DNA of 64,000 bases from NCBI GenBank assembly GCA_963773105.1, contig CAVZAA010000005.1, positions 806,001 to 870,000 on the forward strand. Reading direction: 5' to 3'. A program made the position numbers and the translations under genes. The stretch comes from Trebonia sp963773105. Its GTDB lineage: Bacteria; Actinomycetota; Actinomycetes; Streptosporangiales; Streptosporangiaceae. Shown in pieces: positions 25,815 through 35,426 of this stretch. The notes beneath the pieces were generated by a model, which was not told the DNA's origin, ran no database searches, and saw nothing but the letters and a program-made list of their open reading frames with translations. Every line of letters starts with the position of its first letter. The first letter of the stretch is position 1.

Positions 25815-26560
25815 ATCGGAATGACCGTAGAACGCGGATCGCATGAGACCCTGACAGATCCGGTGGTGAGAGAGCGCCTCACGACTGTTACAGCCCTGGC
25901 AGGGCGTTTACCGGGCCGCAGCCCGCCTGCGTAGGCAGGCGCTCCTGCCGCATATGACCCGGCCATGAGGCGATTGACGCCAACGCATTCGGCTATGCCG
26001 CCTGCTGCAGCGACACCGCCTGGGTACGGGCGGCCGCCTACGGCTCGGACGGCGGCGACCAAGGCGCTGGCCCGGTCCCGGCCGATCTCCAATCGCTCGC
26101 GGAGGTTGTCGCGGGAGATCGGCCTGCCGGTCGCCTCCCGGTGCTCGGCGTCGAGCTCCCGGGTCCGGGCCAGCAGCCCGGCCGGGATCACCACGGGCCT
26201 CGCGGCCACCGCCGCCCTGGCCTGCGGCCGCTCCGTTGACGCCTGATCGCCCGCGGCCAGAGAGCAGACGGCCTTGATCTCGCGCAGCAGCCACGGGCCG
26301 ATCTCGCTCCAGCCGATCAGCAGCACCGGGCCGATCGCGTCGACTGCGGCGGTTCCGAACTGCAAGCGCCAGAGCGCGCCGGCCGTGTTCAGGGCCAGCG
26401 TCAGCAGGCCGCAGAACCGCAGGAAGCGGTTCAGCTTGGCGAGCCGCGCTTCGGTGTACCCGCGCAGGGACAGGAACCGGATGCCGGTCAGCAGCCCGAT
26501 GACGCTGAGGTCGACTGAGGGGCCGATCAGCCACGCGATCCAGGCGGTGACACCAAGGTC
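25787..26560 (-). pseudogene. DUF2637 membrane protein, 5' truncated
   Basis: The minus-strand frame reads WIAWLIGPSVDLSVIGLLTG, IRFLSLRGYTEARLAKLNRF and then GPVLLIGWSEIGPWLLREIK. These are the second to fourth membrane segments and the hallmark LIGWSEIGP of DUF2637, a family found beside replication and transfer genes of actinomycete elements. The first membrane helix and start codon are missing: the frame meets the end of the relaxase gene near 26560. It is therefore a truncated gene joined to a truncated relaxase. Confidence 0.75.
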
Positions 26561-29500
26561 GAGGCACAGGTGCTTGTTAACTGAACTAGTCGGCGTGTCT
26601 GTGCGGGTGAGAGCCGTCTGTTGATCGTGCGGCCGGTAGCGTTCGGTGACGTGTCGAGTACTGAGGGGCAGTCACGCGAGTTGGCGTCGTTGGTCGTGCC
26701 GCAGGCGGGGCCGAGCGCGGCGAGGGCATCGTGCCAGGCAGCTCGAAGGTCCGGCGCGCTCGTGGCGGGTTCCGGGCCGATCGGGTCGTCAGGGTGGTGG
26801 TGGCCGGATAGCTCCCGGTAGGCGCCGATCGAGGCGGCCCGCCGCTGCCACTCCAGCACGGTCGCGGGGTCGGCGGGAACCGGGCCGAGGGCGCTGACCG
26901 CCCAGGGGAGTGCGCTGGCGGCGGCGTGCTCGCCGATCCGCGCCTTGCGGGCGTCCATCAGCGCGGCGATCTGCCCGGCGTAGGCGCGGCGTTCTGGGTC
27001 GGCGATACCGATGGGCTGTGCGGACCATGAGGGCGCCGGGAGCGGGACGAGGGCGCCGGCGCGGCGGATGCGGGCGTCGATGACGGCGGCGACGTCGCGG
27101 GCGCCGGTCAGGCTTCGCTCGCCGATGGCGTCGGCTAGGACCTGGCGAGTGTCCAGCCCGGCTAGTTCCGCCGTGCGCATCGTCCGCCACAGCCATTTCG
27201 CCTTGTGGCTGAGTTCCTGCTGATGTCCAGGCGGCAGCGCGGCCGCGAGCAGCTGGCTGTAGCGCTGCTCGCGATCCGGGGTGGTTTCGGCGGCCCAGAT
27301 CGCGTGCAGGACGCCCAGGTGGTCGGCGTCCGACAGGGCGCGCCGCCAGGTCTGGGACGCCGACGCCTGCGCCCCGTCTCGGTCTAGGACCTCGGCGAGC
27401 ACACCCACCGGATCCTTCGCGTCGCTGGCTGCGGTGGCCGGGCCGGGATCGGCGGGGCTGGTGGTAATGCGGTCGTGGCGGGCCAGTTCGGGGGCAGGCC
27501 GCGGGCCGGGGGCCGGGTCGGCGTGTTTCGGTGACCGGGTGAAGACGTAGGCCCGGTTGTCGGTCGTGCCGCGGGTGAGGGCGACGTAGGCGTGCTGGCG
27601 GTCCTCGGTGCCGGTGATCACGGCCAGGCCGGTGTGCACGGTGCGGCCCTGGGCGGTGTGGTCGGTGACCGCGTAGCCCAGTTCAGCCTCCTCGAAGTTC
27701 GCGTACAGGAACTGTCGGTCGGTCCAGCGGCGCCGCCCCGTTCCCGGGTCGGCGTCGAGGGCCCGGCGGACGAGCAGGCCGCCCGGGGCGACGGCGTCGA
27801 TGCGGAGCAGGTCGCCGTTGGCCAGCGTCCGCCCGGGTTCTCCCGCCTCGACGGTGTGGTCGTTGCGGGTGCACACGATCAGGTCCCCGTTGCTGGCCGG
27901 GGCGCCATCGGCGATCGAGACTCCCGGCCCGGGGTCGACCAGGCCGAGGCGGATCAGGTCCTCGCGGATACGCCGGGCCAGTTCCCGTCGCAGGCTGTGG
28001 TCGGCGGCCATCAGCAGCGTGTCCGTGCCATCCGCGGCCAGGGCGACATACGCCGCCGCGGCGGCGTCCATCATCTCCTCCGGGTCCCCGCCGATGATCC
28101 GGGCCTGCTCGTCGTACTCGGCCAGGACACCGGGGTCGCTGTCCCGCAGCCGCAGGCTGGCGGCCTGCTCCCAGGGCTCGCGGAACCGGACCGGCTCCGT
28201 CAGCCGCACGTAGCCGAGCCGGCTGGCGAGCAGCGACATGCCGCCGCCGTTCTGCACTGCCTGCAGCTGCGCGCTGTCCCCGGCGAGGATCACTTTCCCG
28301 TTCCCGGCCTCGGCGAGGCCGATCAGATCAGCCAGGTCCGGGCCCGGCATGGTCGACGCCTCATCGACCACCAGCAGCGTCCCCGGCCCGATCGGCATGG
28401 GGCCGCGGGCGCCGCGCCGACCGGGCAGGTGGCCGAGGAACTGGGCGCTGTTGTACGACTCCGGGACTCCCGCGGCCAGCGTGTTGCGCGCCGACTGGGA
28501 CGCGGTGATCCCGATGACCGGGCCGAGCCCGGCCGCCGCCCATTGCCTCCCGATCTCCGAGGTCACGTGGGTCTTGCCGGACCCGGCGGGCGCGTTGATC
28601 ACCGACACCCGGCGGCCGTCGGTCAGGACCGACAAAGCCGCGGCGGCCTGGTCCTCCCGCAATCCGGAACCGGTGCGCTGGCTGTCTGCGTCGATTGCGC
28701 CGCCGTCCAGCGCGCGCTCGAGCCGCCCGAGGTCCGCGCCGAGCGCCTCCGCAGCCGCCGCGCGGGTCATGCGCGGCGCGTCCCCGCTCGACGCACGCGC
28801 GACCATGAGGTCTTCCATCGTCAGCTGCGCGCGCGTGGCGTAGCGGACGCCGCCGTGCCGCCGGTAGACGCTGCGCCCGTCCGCGCGCAGGAGACTGCGC
28901 GGAACCTCGGCCAGCTCCGGTGCTTCCAGGCACAGGACCGGCTCGAACTCCGAGCGCAGCGCCCGGTTCGCCAGATCCTCCAGAAGCGCAGCGGCCGCAG
29001 CCGGGTCCCGGCCGGTGCGGGGCAGCACCCGGCCCAGGTACTTGATCAGGTCCGCGAGGGTCCAGGTGCTCTTCTGCAGCTGGGCCAGAGCCACCGCCTG
29101 TTGCGCCGCGCGGCGCAGCGACAGTTCCTCCGGGATTGCGTCCCGCGCGTCTGTATCGCGCGTCTGCGCGTCCGCGCGGTCGGCGTCGGCGTGCCACACT
29201 GACGGGGCGACCGACGCGAGGGGGACGCCGAGCGTGCGCGACAGCTTGTCCGCCCAGTCGGCCTGGAGTTGCACCGTGTCCAGCGCGCCTTCCTTGGCTC
29301 TGCGCGTGGCGAAGTTCGACGCCTGCGCGAGCTGCGCGACCTCGCGCTGCGACGGCGCGCGGCCGTAGCGCTGCTCGAACCGCGCCGCGCGGCCGCGCAG
29401 GTCGGTGGTGATCGAATCCCGGCGCGAGGAGAACAGGCGCATCATCTCCCCGCTGATGCCCTTGATCTCGAACCCGTGGCCGTCGTCCCGCGCGACCCAC

Positions 29501-30354
29501 TCCAACCCGAACCGTGCGGTCAGCGCCTCCTCAAGATGCTGGGCGGTGATCGCGCCGACCGCCCCGATGTGCTCGTTGTAGCCGAGGGAGTCCGGGGCCC
29601 GCCACTTCCCGTCCGCGGCGGTGCGCGCGACGTGCGCGATCTGAGAGTGGACGTGCAGCTGCATGTCGCCGTCGCGGGAGGTGCGCTGCAGCCAGTGCGC
29701 TACCACCAGGTCCGCCTCACGCCACTGGCCGGTCTCCCGGCCATTGACCCGCCTGTTGTGCGAGCCGGTGCGGGTGTACCCCGCCTCCCGCTGGAAGTAC
29801 TCAAAGCCCGCGTAGACCGACCGCCAGATCATCGCGTCGACCTCGCCGACCAGACCCGACCAGTACTCGTACCCCGCAGTGTCTCCGGCCAGGCGGGCCA
29901 GGCGCGCGTTCTCGCCCAGGGAAGCGTGGAAGATGCTGATCGACTTCGACAGCGACAGGGTCAGGTCGAAGAACAGCGGGCTCAATCGCGCCTGCCGCGC
30001 CGCCTCCAGCCGCAGCTCCCGCTTCCGCTCGGCGATCGCCTCCGGCTCGGCGGCCAGCAGTGTCGCGTAGATGTCGGCGGCCTTTCGGCCGCCGCCGGGC
30101 GGCCTGCCTATCTGGTCGCCGTCAGGGGCCTTGCGCTCGCCGAAAAGCAGATCGTACGGTTCGCGCTCGACCACCTGGCCAGGCTCGAGCCCCAGCGCCC
30201 GCGCGCCCGGCCCCCACCACCGCCCGGGCGGCTCTCCCCCGCCCTCACTCGCCTGGATGTAATACCCGGCCGCGTCCTTGGCCGGGCCCCGGTCGACTTG
30301 CTTCCGGATGTAATCCAGGTCATAACCCTTGCTCAGGGTCGCGACTACGGCCAA
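26527..30354 (-). CDS. MobF-type relaxase-helicase (TrwC/TraA-like), C-terminus truncated
   Basis: This 1275-residue protein would nick the transfer origin and unwind the strand in conjugation. The relaxase domain (about 1-390) has the metal-binding His group QLHVHSQIAH (H234, H236, H241) with H220. A RecD-like helicase follows: Walker A INAPAGSGKTH (588-596), Walker B LLVVDEAST near 660, and the C-terminal TraA motif AVTDHTAQGRTVHTGL. Full-length relatives are often longer, and here the last ~20 residues are read out of frame from the DUF2637 gene. The start is TTG at 30352-30354. The core domains look intact. Confidence 0.9.
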   Translation of the reverse strand: MAVVATLSKGYDLDYIRKQVDRGPAKDAAGYYIQASEGGGEPPGRWWGPGARALGLEPGQVVEREPYDLLFGERKAPDGDQIGRPPGGGRKAADIYATLLAAEPEAIAERKRELRLEAARQARLSPLFFDLTLSLSKSISIFHASLGENARLARLAGDTAGYEYWSGLVGEVDAMIWRSVYAGFEYFQREAGYTRTGSHNRRVNGRETGQWREADLVVAHWLQRTSRDGDMQLHVHSQIAHVARTAADGKWRAPDSLGYNEHIGAVGAITAQHLEEALTARFGLEWVARDDGHGFEIKGISGEMMRLFSSRRDSITTDLRGRAARFEQRYGRAPSQREVAQLAQASNFATRRAKEGALDTVQLQADWADKLSRTLGVPLASVAPSVWHADADRADAQTRDTDARDAIPEELSLRRAAQQAVALAQLQKSTWTLADLIKYLGRVLPRTGRDPAAAAALLEDLANRALRSEFEPVLCLEAPELAEVPRSLLRADGRSVYRRHGGVRYATRAQLTMEDLMVARASSGDAPRMTRAAAAEALGADLGRLERALDGGAIDADSQRTGSGLREDQAAAALSVLTDGRRVSVINAPAGSGKTHVTSEIGRQWAAAGLGPVIGITASQSARNTLAAGVPESYNSAQFLGHLPGRRGARGPMPIGPGTLLVVDEASTMPGPDLADLIGLAEAGNGKVILAGDSAQLQAVQNGGGMSLLASRLGYVRLTEPVRFREPWEQAASLRLRDSDPGVLAEYDEQARIIGGDPEEMMDAAAAAYVALAADGTDTLLMAADHSLRRELARRIREDLIRLGLVDPGPGVSIADGAPASNGDLIVCTRNDHTVEAGEPGRTLANGDLLRIDAVAPGGLLVRRALDADPGTGRRRWTDRQFLYANFEEAELGYAVTDHTAQGRTVHTGLAVITGTEDRQHAYVALTRGTTDNRAYVFTRSPKHADPAPGPRPAPELARHDRITTSPADPGPATAASDAKDPVGVLAEVLDRDGAQASASQTWRRALSDADHLGVLHAIWAAETTPDREQRYSQLLAAALPPGHQQELSHKAKWLWRTMRTAELAGLDTRQVLADAIGERSLTGARDVAAVIDARIRRAGALVPLPAPSWSAQPIGIADPERRAYAGQIAALMDARKARIGEHAAASALPWAVSALGPVPADPATVLEWQRRAASIGAYRELSGHHHPDDPIGPEPATSAPDLRAAWHDALAALGPACGTTNDANSRDCPSVLDTSPNATGRTINRRLSPAQTRRLVQLTSTCASTLVSPPGSRG

Positions 30355-30544
30355 GGGCTACTTCCGGCAGCCGGAGGCAACGGAACTAACCATGGTCATC
30401 GGATGGTGCATGGGTGTGACGGCTTCGAAGGTCATACGGCAATGGTGGCAAAACGGGCGAGCAAGATCATTTAGGAAACCGACGGCACAGCATTAGAAAT
30501 GAAAAGCGGGCAGAAGGTCGCAATGACACGAAGACTCACCAGGA

Positions 30545-30993
30545 CCCTGGATCGCGCTCGACGAGTCCAGCTGCACGCTCATCGCCGAGGTCCTGGAGAC
30601 GGTTAACGAGCTCTTCGCAGCGGTCGCGCTGAAGCTCTCGAATAGGCCTACCTGTTCTCCAACGACCCCCTGCACGCCGTCCTGTGGAACCCTGACTGGG
30701 TGTCGCATCAGGTCAGCAACCTAGCCGACGATGCCGGAGTCGATCTCAACGTCAAGAAGCTGCGGCACTACATCGCCAGTCAACTCCGGGCCTGGGCCGC
30801 TGATAGCGCCGTCCCAGTGATCGACTGCACGGCAGGCGAGCGCAAGCACCTGATTGCGGAGGAGTACCTGCGCACGCATTCGGTGGGACCGGGAGTGTTC
30901 ATGGTCCTGGTCCGCAAGGCCCCGGCGATGGTGTGGGATGTGCTCCGGTCCGCGGACGGCACGGTAATCGGCAACCCGGCCAGGACACCTTGA
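30545..30993 (+). pseudogene. Tyrosine recombinase fragment fused to another gene fragment
   Basis: The plus strand reads ALDESSCTLIAEVLETVNEL and, after a frame change near 30640, YLFSNDPLHAVLWNPDWVSH, then KKLRHYIASQL. This is the catalytic region of a phage-type integrase up to the R-H box. It then runs directly into WAADSAVPVIDCTAGERKHL ... VWDVLRSADGTVIGNP, the start of an unrelated actinobacterial protein I cannot name. GH and Tyr boxes are absent. Both parts are relics. Confidence 0.6.
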
Positions 30994-31050
30994 CCTGGCC
31001 GACCAGCAGGCCTCGGCCTCAACTGGCCCAACGTTTCCCTTCCCCGCTGA

Positions 31051-31066
31051 AGGGGACTTATCTAGT
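31051..31066. promoter_or_regulatory. GGGACT...AGTC inverted repeat upstream of the stress protein
   Basis: GGGGACTTATCTAGTC lies 35 bases before the universal stress protein start. GACT and AGTC arms resemble part of a DosR/DevR-type box, but the spacing differs from the known motif, so this is only a weak regulatory candidate. Confidence 0.2.
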
Positions 31067-31100
31067 CAGTAACGACCTGCCGCGAGGAAGGAGTGCTGCC

Positions 31101-31646
31101 GTGTCCGGCTTCCGCCGGGTCATTGTCGGCGCGAGCGGCTCACCGGGCAGCCTCCGGGCACTGCGTTACGCGGAGGACCTGGCCCGCACCCACGGTGCCA
31201 CCCTGATACCTGTTTTTGCCTTGTTGCAGCCCGGCGGTGATCTCGCCGACCCTTGCCTGCCTCCGGGCTACCTGCGGAAGGTATTGCGAGACGGCGCCTG
31301 CCAGCGGCTCCAGAATGCGCTGATCGCAGCCTGGGGAGAAGTCCTTGACGATCCACCGGTCACGCCACTTGTGGAGTGCGGCGAGGCTGGACCGGTGCTG
31401 GTCAAAGTGGCCCGCTGCCCTGGTGACCTGCTGGTCGTGGGTGCTGGCCATCGTCGTGCGCTGGGCCGGATGGTGGGCCGCAGGGTGAGCCGTTACTGCC
31501 TTGCGCATGCCCAGTGCCCCGTGCTCGTCATTCCGCCGCCCGCGCTGGCCCGGGAAGTCGGGTATGCCCGGCTCGTGGGAGTGTTCTGGCACCGGACGCT
31601 AACCTCGGACCGGGTTCTTCGGGACCAGGGCCGGGCAGCCCCATAA
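31101..31646 (+). CDS. Universal stress protein (UspA family)
   Basis: This 181-residue single-domain Usp opens with VIVGASGSPGSLRALRYAED. Its C-terminal nucleotide-binding region is DLLVVGAGHRRALGRMVGRR and then CPVLVIPP, matching the G-2x-G-9x-G-S/T pattern with some change. I chose GTG 31101 because AAGGAG lies nine bases before it. Members bind ATP or AMP and act under stress, hypoxia or starvation. It stands alone next to an aquaporin-like gene. Confidence 0.9.
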   Translation: MSGFRRVIVGASGSPGSLRALRYAEDLARTHGATLIPVFALLQPGGDLADPCLPPGYLRKVLRDGACQRLQNALIAAWGEVLDDPPVTPLVECGEAGPVLVKVARCPGDLLVVGAGHRRALGRMVGRRVSRYCLAHAQCPVLVIPPPALAREVGYARLVGVFWHRTLTSDRVLRDQGRAAP

Positions 31647-31867
31647 GGACGGCGGCGCGCCAGTGGATCTATCAGCGGTCACCTGCCGAATCCGCAGGTT
31701 GCTGGCCTGGCGGCCTCGTTCATGCCGCAGCACCTCGGCTACCCGTTCCGTCGTCGCCGGCCATTTGGACCGGGCCGGCACGCGGTAATGGGCGCAGCCA
31801 GACTGGGTGATGCGCTCCATTGCCTCTCGAGGTTAATGTGACGGCACCGCACGGTTGTAGAGCGCAT

Positions 31868-32170
31868 ATGTCACGCGCCGAAGCCTGGATCCTGGGGAGC
31901 ATCCCCATCGCCAGGGGCCTCATCTGCGCGGCCTACGGCATCTACGCGTTCTCCAATGCGTCGGGAGCGCCCTACTTCATCGCCGGCACGGGGTCGCCTT
32001 TCTCGCCGCGATCTGCCAGTCAGCGATGCTGTTAGTCATCCGGGTTGTTGCACTGCCGGCCGCGATGACGACGGGCTTCTTGCTATGCGGCAGAGTCAGC
32101 GGTGGCTTGCCTGGCGGGTCATCCTTCGAGCCGGCGAGCGCGGCGCCGGTCATTGCCCGCTCGGTGGCGT
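31868..32170 (+). pseudogene. Small membrane protein, frameshifted
   Basis: The frame reads MSRAEAWILGSIPIARGLIC then AAYGIYAFSNASGAPYFIAG. A frame change near 31990 continues with VAFLAAICQSAMLLVIRVVA and LPAAMTTGFLLCGRVSGG. Together this is a two- or three-helix membrane protein. It overlaps the end of the aquaporin gene on the other strand, so the true 3' end is unclear. The family is not recognised. Confidence 0.4.
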
Positions 32171-33121
32171 ATCGGTGTCGATGATGCCCGGGGGGACGAC
32201 CTTGCCCTGGTCGATTTCCTCGGACAGTTTGGCCTTGGCGGCCAGGCTCCCCTGGTCCAGCTCGCCGGAGCCCGCCGCCCGCGAGATGACGTCGCCGCCG
32301 TAGCCGCGCAGCACGTACGCGAAGCCGACGGCGATCAGCGCACCGGAGATCGGCCCCACGACATAGACCCAGTAGCTCGTCCAGTCACCGCTGACCAGGG
32401 CCGGGCCGAAGGAGCGGGCCGAGTTCATCGACACGCCGCTGACCGGCGCTGCCCACAGCCCGGCCAGGGCGATGTAGCCGCCGACGCCGAGCGCGGCGAT
32501 CGCGCCAACGTTCTGCGCGGCCGACGCGGTGCCCAGGATCACGCTGACCAGCAGCGCGGTGAGCGCGATCTCCATCAGCAGCGCCTGCCAGTCGTTATAC
32601 CCCGGGCCCGGCAACGTCGCCCCCAGATGCTCGACGTTGCCGAACACCCAGCGCAGGAACAGACAGGCCAGCGTCGCGCCGGCGAGCTGAACGATGATGT
32701 AGCCGGGGACCCGCTTCCACGGGAAGTCCCCGCGCAGCGCGAACGCCAGCGACACGCCGGGGTTCAGGTGCGCGCCGGAGACCGCGCCCATGAACAAGAT
32801 GATCGCCATCACCATCAGGCCCGGGGCGACCACGGCCGCGGCCAGGCTGATCTGCCCCTTCGCGTGCAAAAGCCCGCCGCCGGAGGCGGCCAGGACCAGC
32901 GCGAAGGTGCCCAGCAACTCCGAGAACAGCCGCCGCCATTCCTTGCGCGGGTCGTCGAAGTCCTTGGGGTCCCCGAATTCAAGCGTGAGTATGTGGTGCG
33001 TGCGCGGGAACGCCGCGCTCAGCTCCGCCCTGTCGATCTTCTGGGCCGTCGCGTCGCTCAGAGCGTTCGCCTCCCATGCGGTCCCCTTGTCCCGCCGGCC
33101 ATCCTTGCGGCTCGCAGGCAC
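32150..33121 (-). CDS. MIP/aquaporin-family channel with changed NPA motifs
   Basis: This 323-residue membrane protein has six helices (WRRLFSELLGTFALVLAASG through YWVYVVGPISGALIAVGFAY). The first pore motif is HLNPGVSLAF (NPG for NPA) and the second is SMNSARSFGPAL (NSA for NPA). A 60-residue hydrophilic N-terminal extension and a 55-residue acidic C-terminal tail are unusual. It probably passes water, glycerol or other small neutral solutes, but the altered motifs make the substrate uncertain. The GTG start at 33119-33121 has a weak ribosome site, so a downstream start is possible. Confidence 0.85.
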   Translation of the reverse strand: MPASRKDGRRDKGTAWEANALSDATAQKIDRAELSAAFPRTHHILTLEFGDPKDFDDPRKEWRRLFSELLGTFALVLAASGGGLLHAKGQISLAAAVVAPGLMVMAIILFMGAVSGAHLNPGVSLAFALRGDFPWKRVPGYIIVQLAGATLACLFLRWVFGNVEHLGATLPGPGYNDWQALLMEIALTALLVSVILGTASAAQNVGAIAALGVGGYIALAGLWAAPVSGVSMNSARSFGPALVSGDWTSYWVYVVGPISGALIAVGFAYVLRGYGGDVISRAAGSGELDQGSLAAKAKLSEEIDQGKVVPPGIIDTDTPPSGQ

Positions 33122-33665
33122 GTTGTCTGCCTGTTAGACACAGGTCCTTCCCGTCCACAGCACCGGGCAAGCCTCGCAAGGCCCCCTGTCAAACTCTCGT
33201 GAGATACGAGGCTGAAGTAAACCTTTGCAGCAAAGCGGGGCGAGAGGGGATCCACGAGACGTGACACTGGCCATGGCAGACACGGCCTCCTCCACGGGCA
33301 AGGATGGCCTTGTGGCCTGCGGCGCGAAGGAGCCGCGGGAGTTCTTCCCCACCGGCCGGTCGCCTGACTGACCTTGGCTCGCCGCAGGGATGACGACTGG
33401 CCCGTCTCGCACCGCCGGTTATCAGGGTGCGCGTTCCAAAGCGAGCTCGGCCACTACCGTCGGCGGCTGGGTCCCCTCCGGTTCCGCCCGTGATAGGCGC
33501 GGCCCAGCGTGCTCGGCGAGCCCGGTCAGGATGCCGCCGTGAATGACGCGGAAGGCGGCCCGCCTGGTTTTGGCGCGTCTACGGCCCGGGCGGCCGTCCT
33601 AGGCGCAGCGAAAGGGGACCCCGCTGAGAGCGGCGCGCCTGTGTGAGAGTCTTGACGCGGCATCG
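33122..33665. other. Intergenic stretch, no supported gene
   Basis: About 540 bases between the divergently transcribed aquaporin-like and HAD genes. I see no credible coding frame. It should contain both promoters, but I cannot place them. Confidence 0.4.
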
Positions 33666-34604
33666 TTGGACCCCGCGGGGGCGGGGAGCCGTTGCTGTGC
33701 GGTGGAGTGGGGGACAGCGTTGACTGAGTATCTGGCGAGTTGGAGGAGCGGAGCGGCGAAGCAGGCGATCATGGGGTTCGTTGAGGCGTTGACGACACCT
33801 GGGCCCGGCTTTGCGGAACCGGCCGACCGGATCGCGACGTTCGACAATGACGGCACGCTGTGGGTGGAGAAACCGGCGCCGCCGCAGGCCGATTTCCTGA
33901 TCCGGGTCTGGACCCAGGCAGCCCAGAACGACCCCTCCCTCTGCTCTACGCAGCCTTACAAGGCGATCATTGAGCAGGACATGGATTACTTCCAGGGACT
34001 GGTGACCCAGGACCCGGACGTGGTGGCGTCCCTGGAGGGGGCGGTCGCCGACACATGGGCCGGGACCACCCCCGAGGTGTTCGATGCGCAAGTGCGCCAG
34101 TGGGTCGAGACCGTCACTCAGCCCAGGTTCAAGGTCGGGTATACCAAGCTGGTGTACAAGCCGATGCTGGAGCTGTTCGACCTGCTGAAGGCTCATGAGT
34201 TCCGGGTGTTCGTGTGCTCGGGCGGGGGCAGGGACTTCATGCGGGTATTCGCCGAGCAGACCTTGGGCATCTTCAAGGAGAACGTGATCGGCTCCGCCCC
34301 GGCCTATGAGTACAAGGACGGCACGATCACCCGCACCTCCCAGATGCTCGGCGGGCTGACCCTGGGGGCGGGCAAGCCTGAGCACATCTTCGCCCAGACC
34401 GGCCGCATGCCCGTCCTCGCGTGCGGGAACGCAGACGTGGACATCGAGATGCTCACCGCCGCGTCGTTCGCCCTCTTGGTGAATCACGACGACGGCGACC
34501 GCGAGTACGCCTATACAACGGGGACCGAGAACGCCCTGGCCAAAGCCGGGGAGCTGGGCTGGACCGTGGTCAGCATGAAAGACGACTGGGCGGCCATCTT
34601 CTAG
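33666..34604 (+). CDS. HAD-superfamily phosphatase
   Basis: The product has HAD motif I FDNDGTLW (DxDGT form) near residue 58, motif II VFVCSGGGRDF, and a late motif CGNADVDIEML, as in phosphoserine-phosphatase-like HAD proteins. Length is up to 312 residues from ATG 33666. The first ~20 residues are not typical, and in-frame GTG or TTG codons near 33702-33720 (start of LTEYLASWRSGAAKQAIMGF) are better starts by homology. The natural substrate is unknown. Confidence 0.85.
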   Translation: MDPAGAGSRCCAVEWGTALTEYLASWRSGAAKQAIMGFVEALTTPGPGFAEPADRIATFDNDGTLWVEKPAPPQADFLIRVWTQAAQNDPSLCSTQPYKAIIEQDMDYFQGLVTQDPDVVASLEGAVADTWAGTTPEVFDAQVRQWVETVTQPRFKVGYTKLVYKPMLELFDLLKAHEFRVFVCSGGGRDFMRVFAEQTLGIFKENVIGSAPAYEYKDGTITRTSQMLGGLTLGAGKPEHIFAQTGRMPVLACGNADVDIEMLTAASFALLVNHDDGDREYAYTTGTENALAKAGELGWTVVSMKDDWAAIF

Positions 34605-34639
34605 CGGGAGCTGCGGCGTCTGTCCCCAGGCCGCCGGAG

Positions 34640-35408
34640 ACCTTGTAGCCGTTCCGCGCGCTCGTCGGCCCGGGCCAGGTCGCCCGTTCGCAGCCAGCCG
34701 TCGACGATGGTCTCGGCGGTCGCCTCGGGGCGGTTCCAGTAGCCGGCCATCACGTTGTGGCCACGCACAGCTCGCAGAACGCCGTCCTCCGGATCGAGGA
34801 TGCACACCTCGACGCCCTCGACGGGCGTGCCGACCGAGCCGGGCTTGCGGGGCCGGTCGGGGTGGTTGAAGGAGGCGACTGGGGAGGTCTCGGACATGCC
34901 GAAGCCCTCCAGGATCGCGCACCCGAAGAGGCTCTCGAAGCCGTGCAGGAGCTCGGCGGGAAGGGAGGCCGCGCCGGAGACGCACAGCCGCAGCGACGAG
35001 GTGTCGTACCTCTCCGTGTCGCGCTCGTACTCGGCGAGCACGGCGCCGAACGTGGTCGGCACGCCCTCGAAGACGGTGACCTGCCCCTGCTCGACGGTGC
35101 CCTGGGCCGCGTCGAAGCGCGGAAGCATGGTGAGCCGCGCGCCTGCGTTCATGGCGCAGGTCTGTTCATCGGCACCACGATGGCACCGGCCCGCAGCGCA
35201 CCGTAGTAGAGGACAAGGAATTGGGCAGGCTGGCCAGCATCAGGCCCACCCGGTCACCGGGGACGACGCCGCGAGCGGCGAGAAGTGCGGCGGTGCGGCC
35301 GGAGAGGGCGTTGAGCTCGGCATGCCTGAGCCCCTGGTCGCCAAGTGCGACCGCGCGGCGGCGGCCGTGCTGGTCGCCGGCGCGGGCGAGGAAGTCGGTG
35401 AGGTTCAT
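34640..35408 (-). pseudogene. Acyl-CoA synthetase (AMP-ligase) with internal deletion
   Basis: The N-terminal fragment starts at ATG 35406-35408 (MNLTDFLARAGDQHGRRRAV ... VPGDRVGLMLASLPN). It shifts frame near 35230, and the sequence then resumes far downstream in the family at MNAGARLTMLPRFDAAQGTV. The core region LRLCVSGAASLPAELLHGFE, GFGMSETSPVASFNHP and WLRTGDLARADERAERLQGL is present and then ends early. Missing are the P-loop segment and the C-terminal lid. It follows the ALDH gene by 18 bases and was likely the last gene of that operon. It cannot be functional. Confidence 0.8.
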
Positions 35409-35426
35409 GATCGGAGCGCTTCCTGG

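Noticed and set aside
27592..29202. Long plus-strand frame opposite the relaxase
   Set aside because: Antisense of a well-supported MobF gene, low-complexity composition, no ribosome site.
31051..31066. A true DosR/DevR box before the stress protein gene
   Set aside because: The arm spacing and flanks do not match the known motif closely, so I kept it only as a weak feature.
34601..35408. Functional acyl-CoA synthetase
   Set aside because: The middle of the adenylation domain is missing, frames change, and the C-terminal lid domain is lost.
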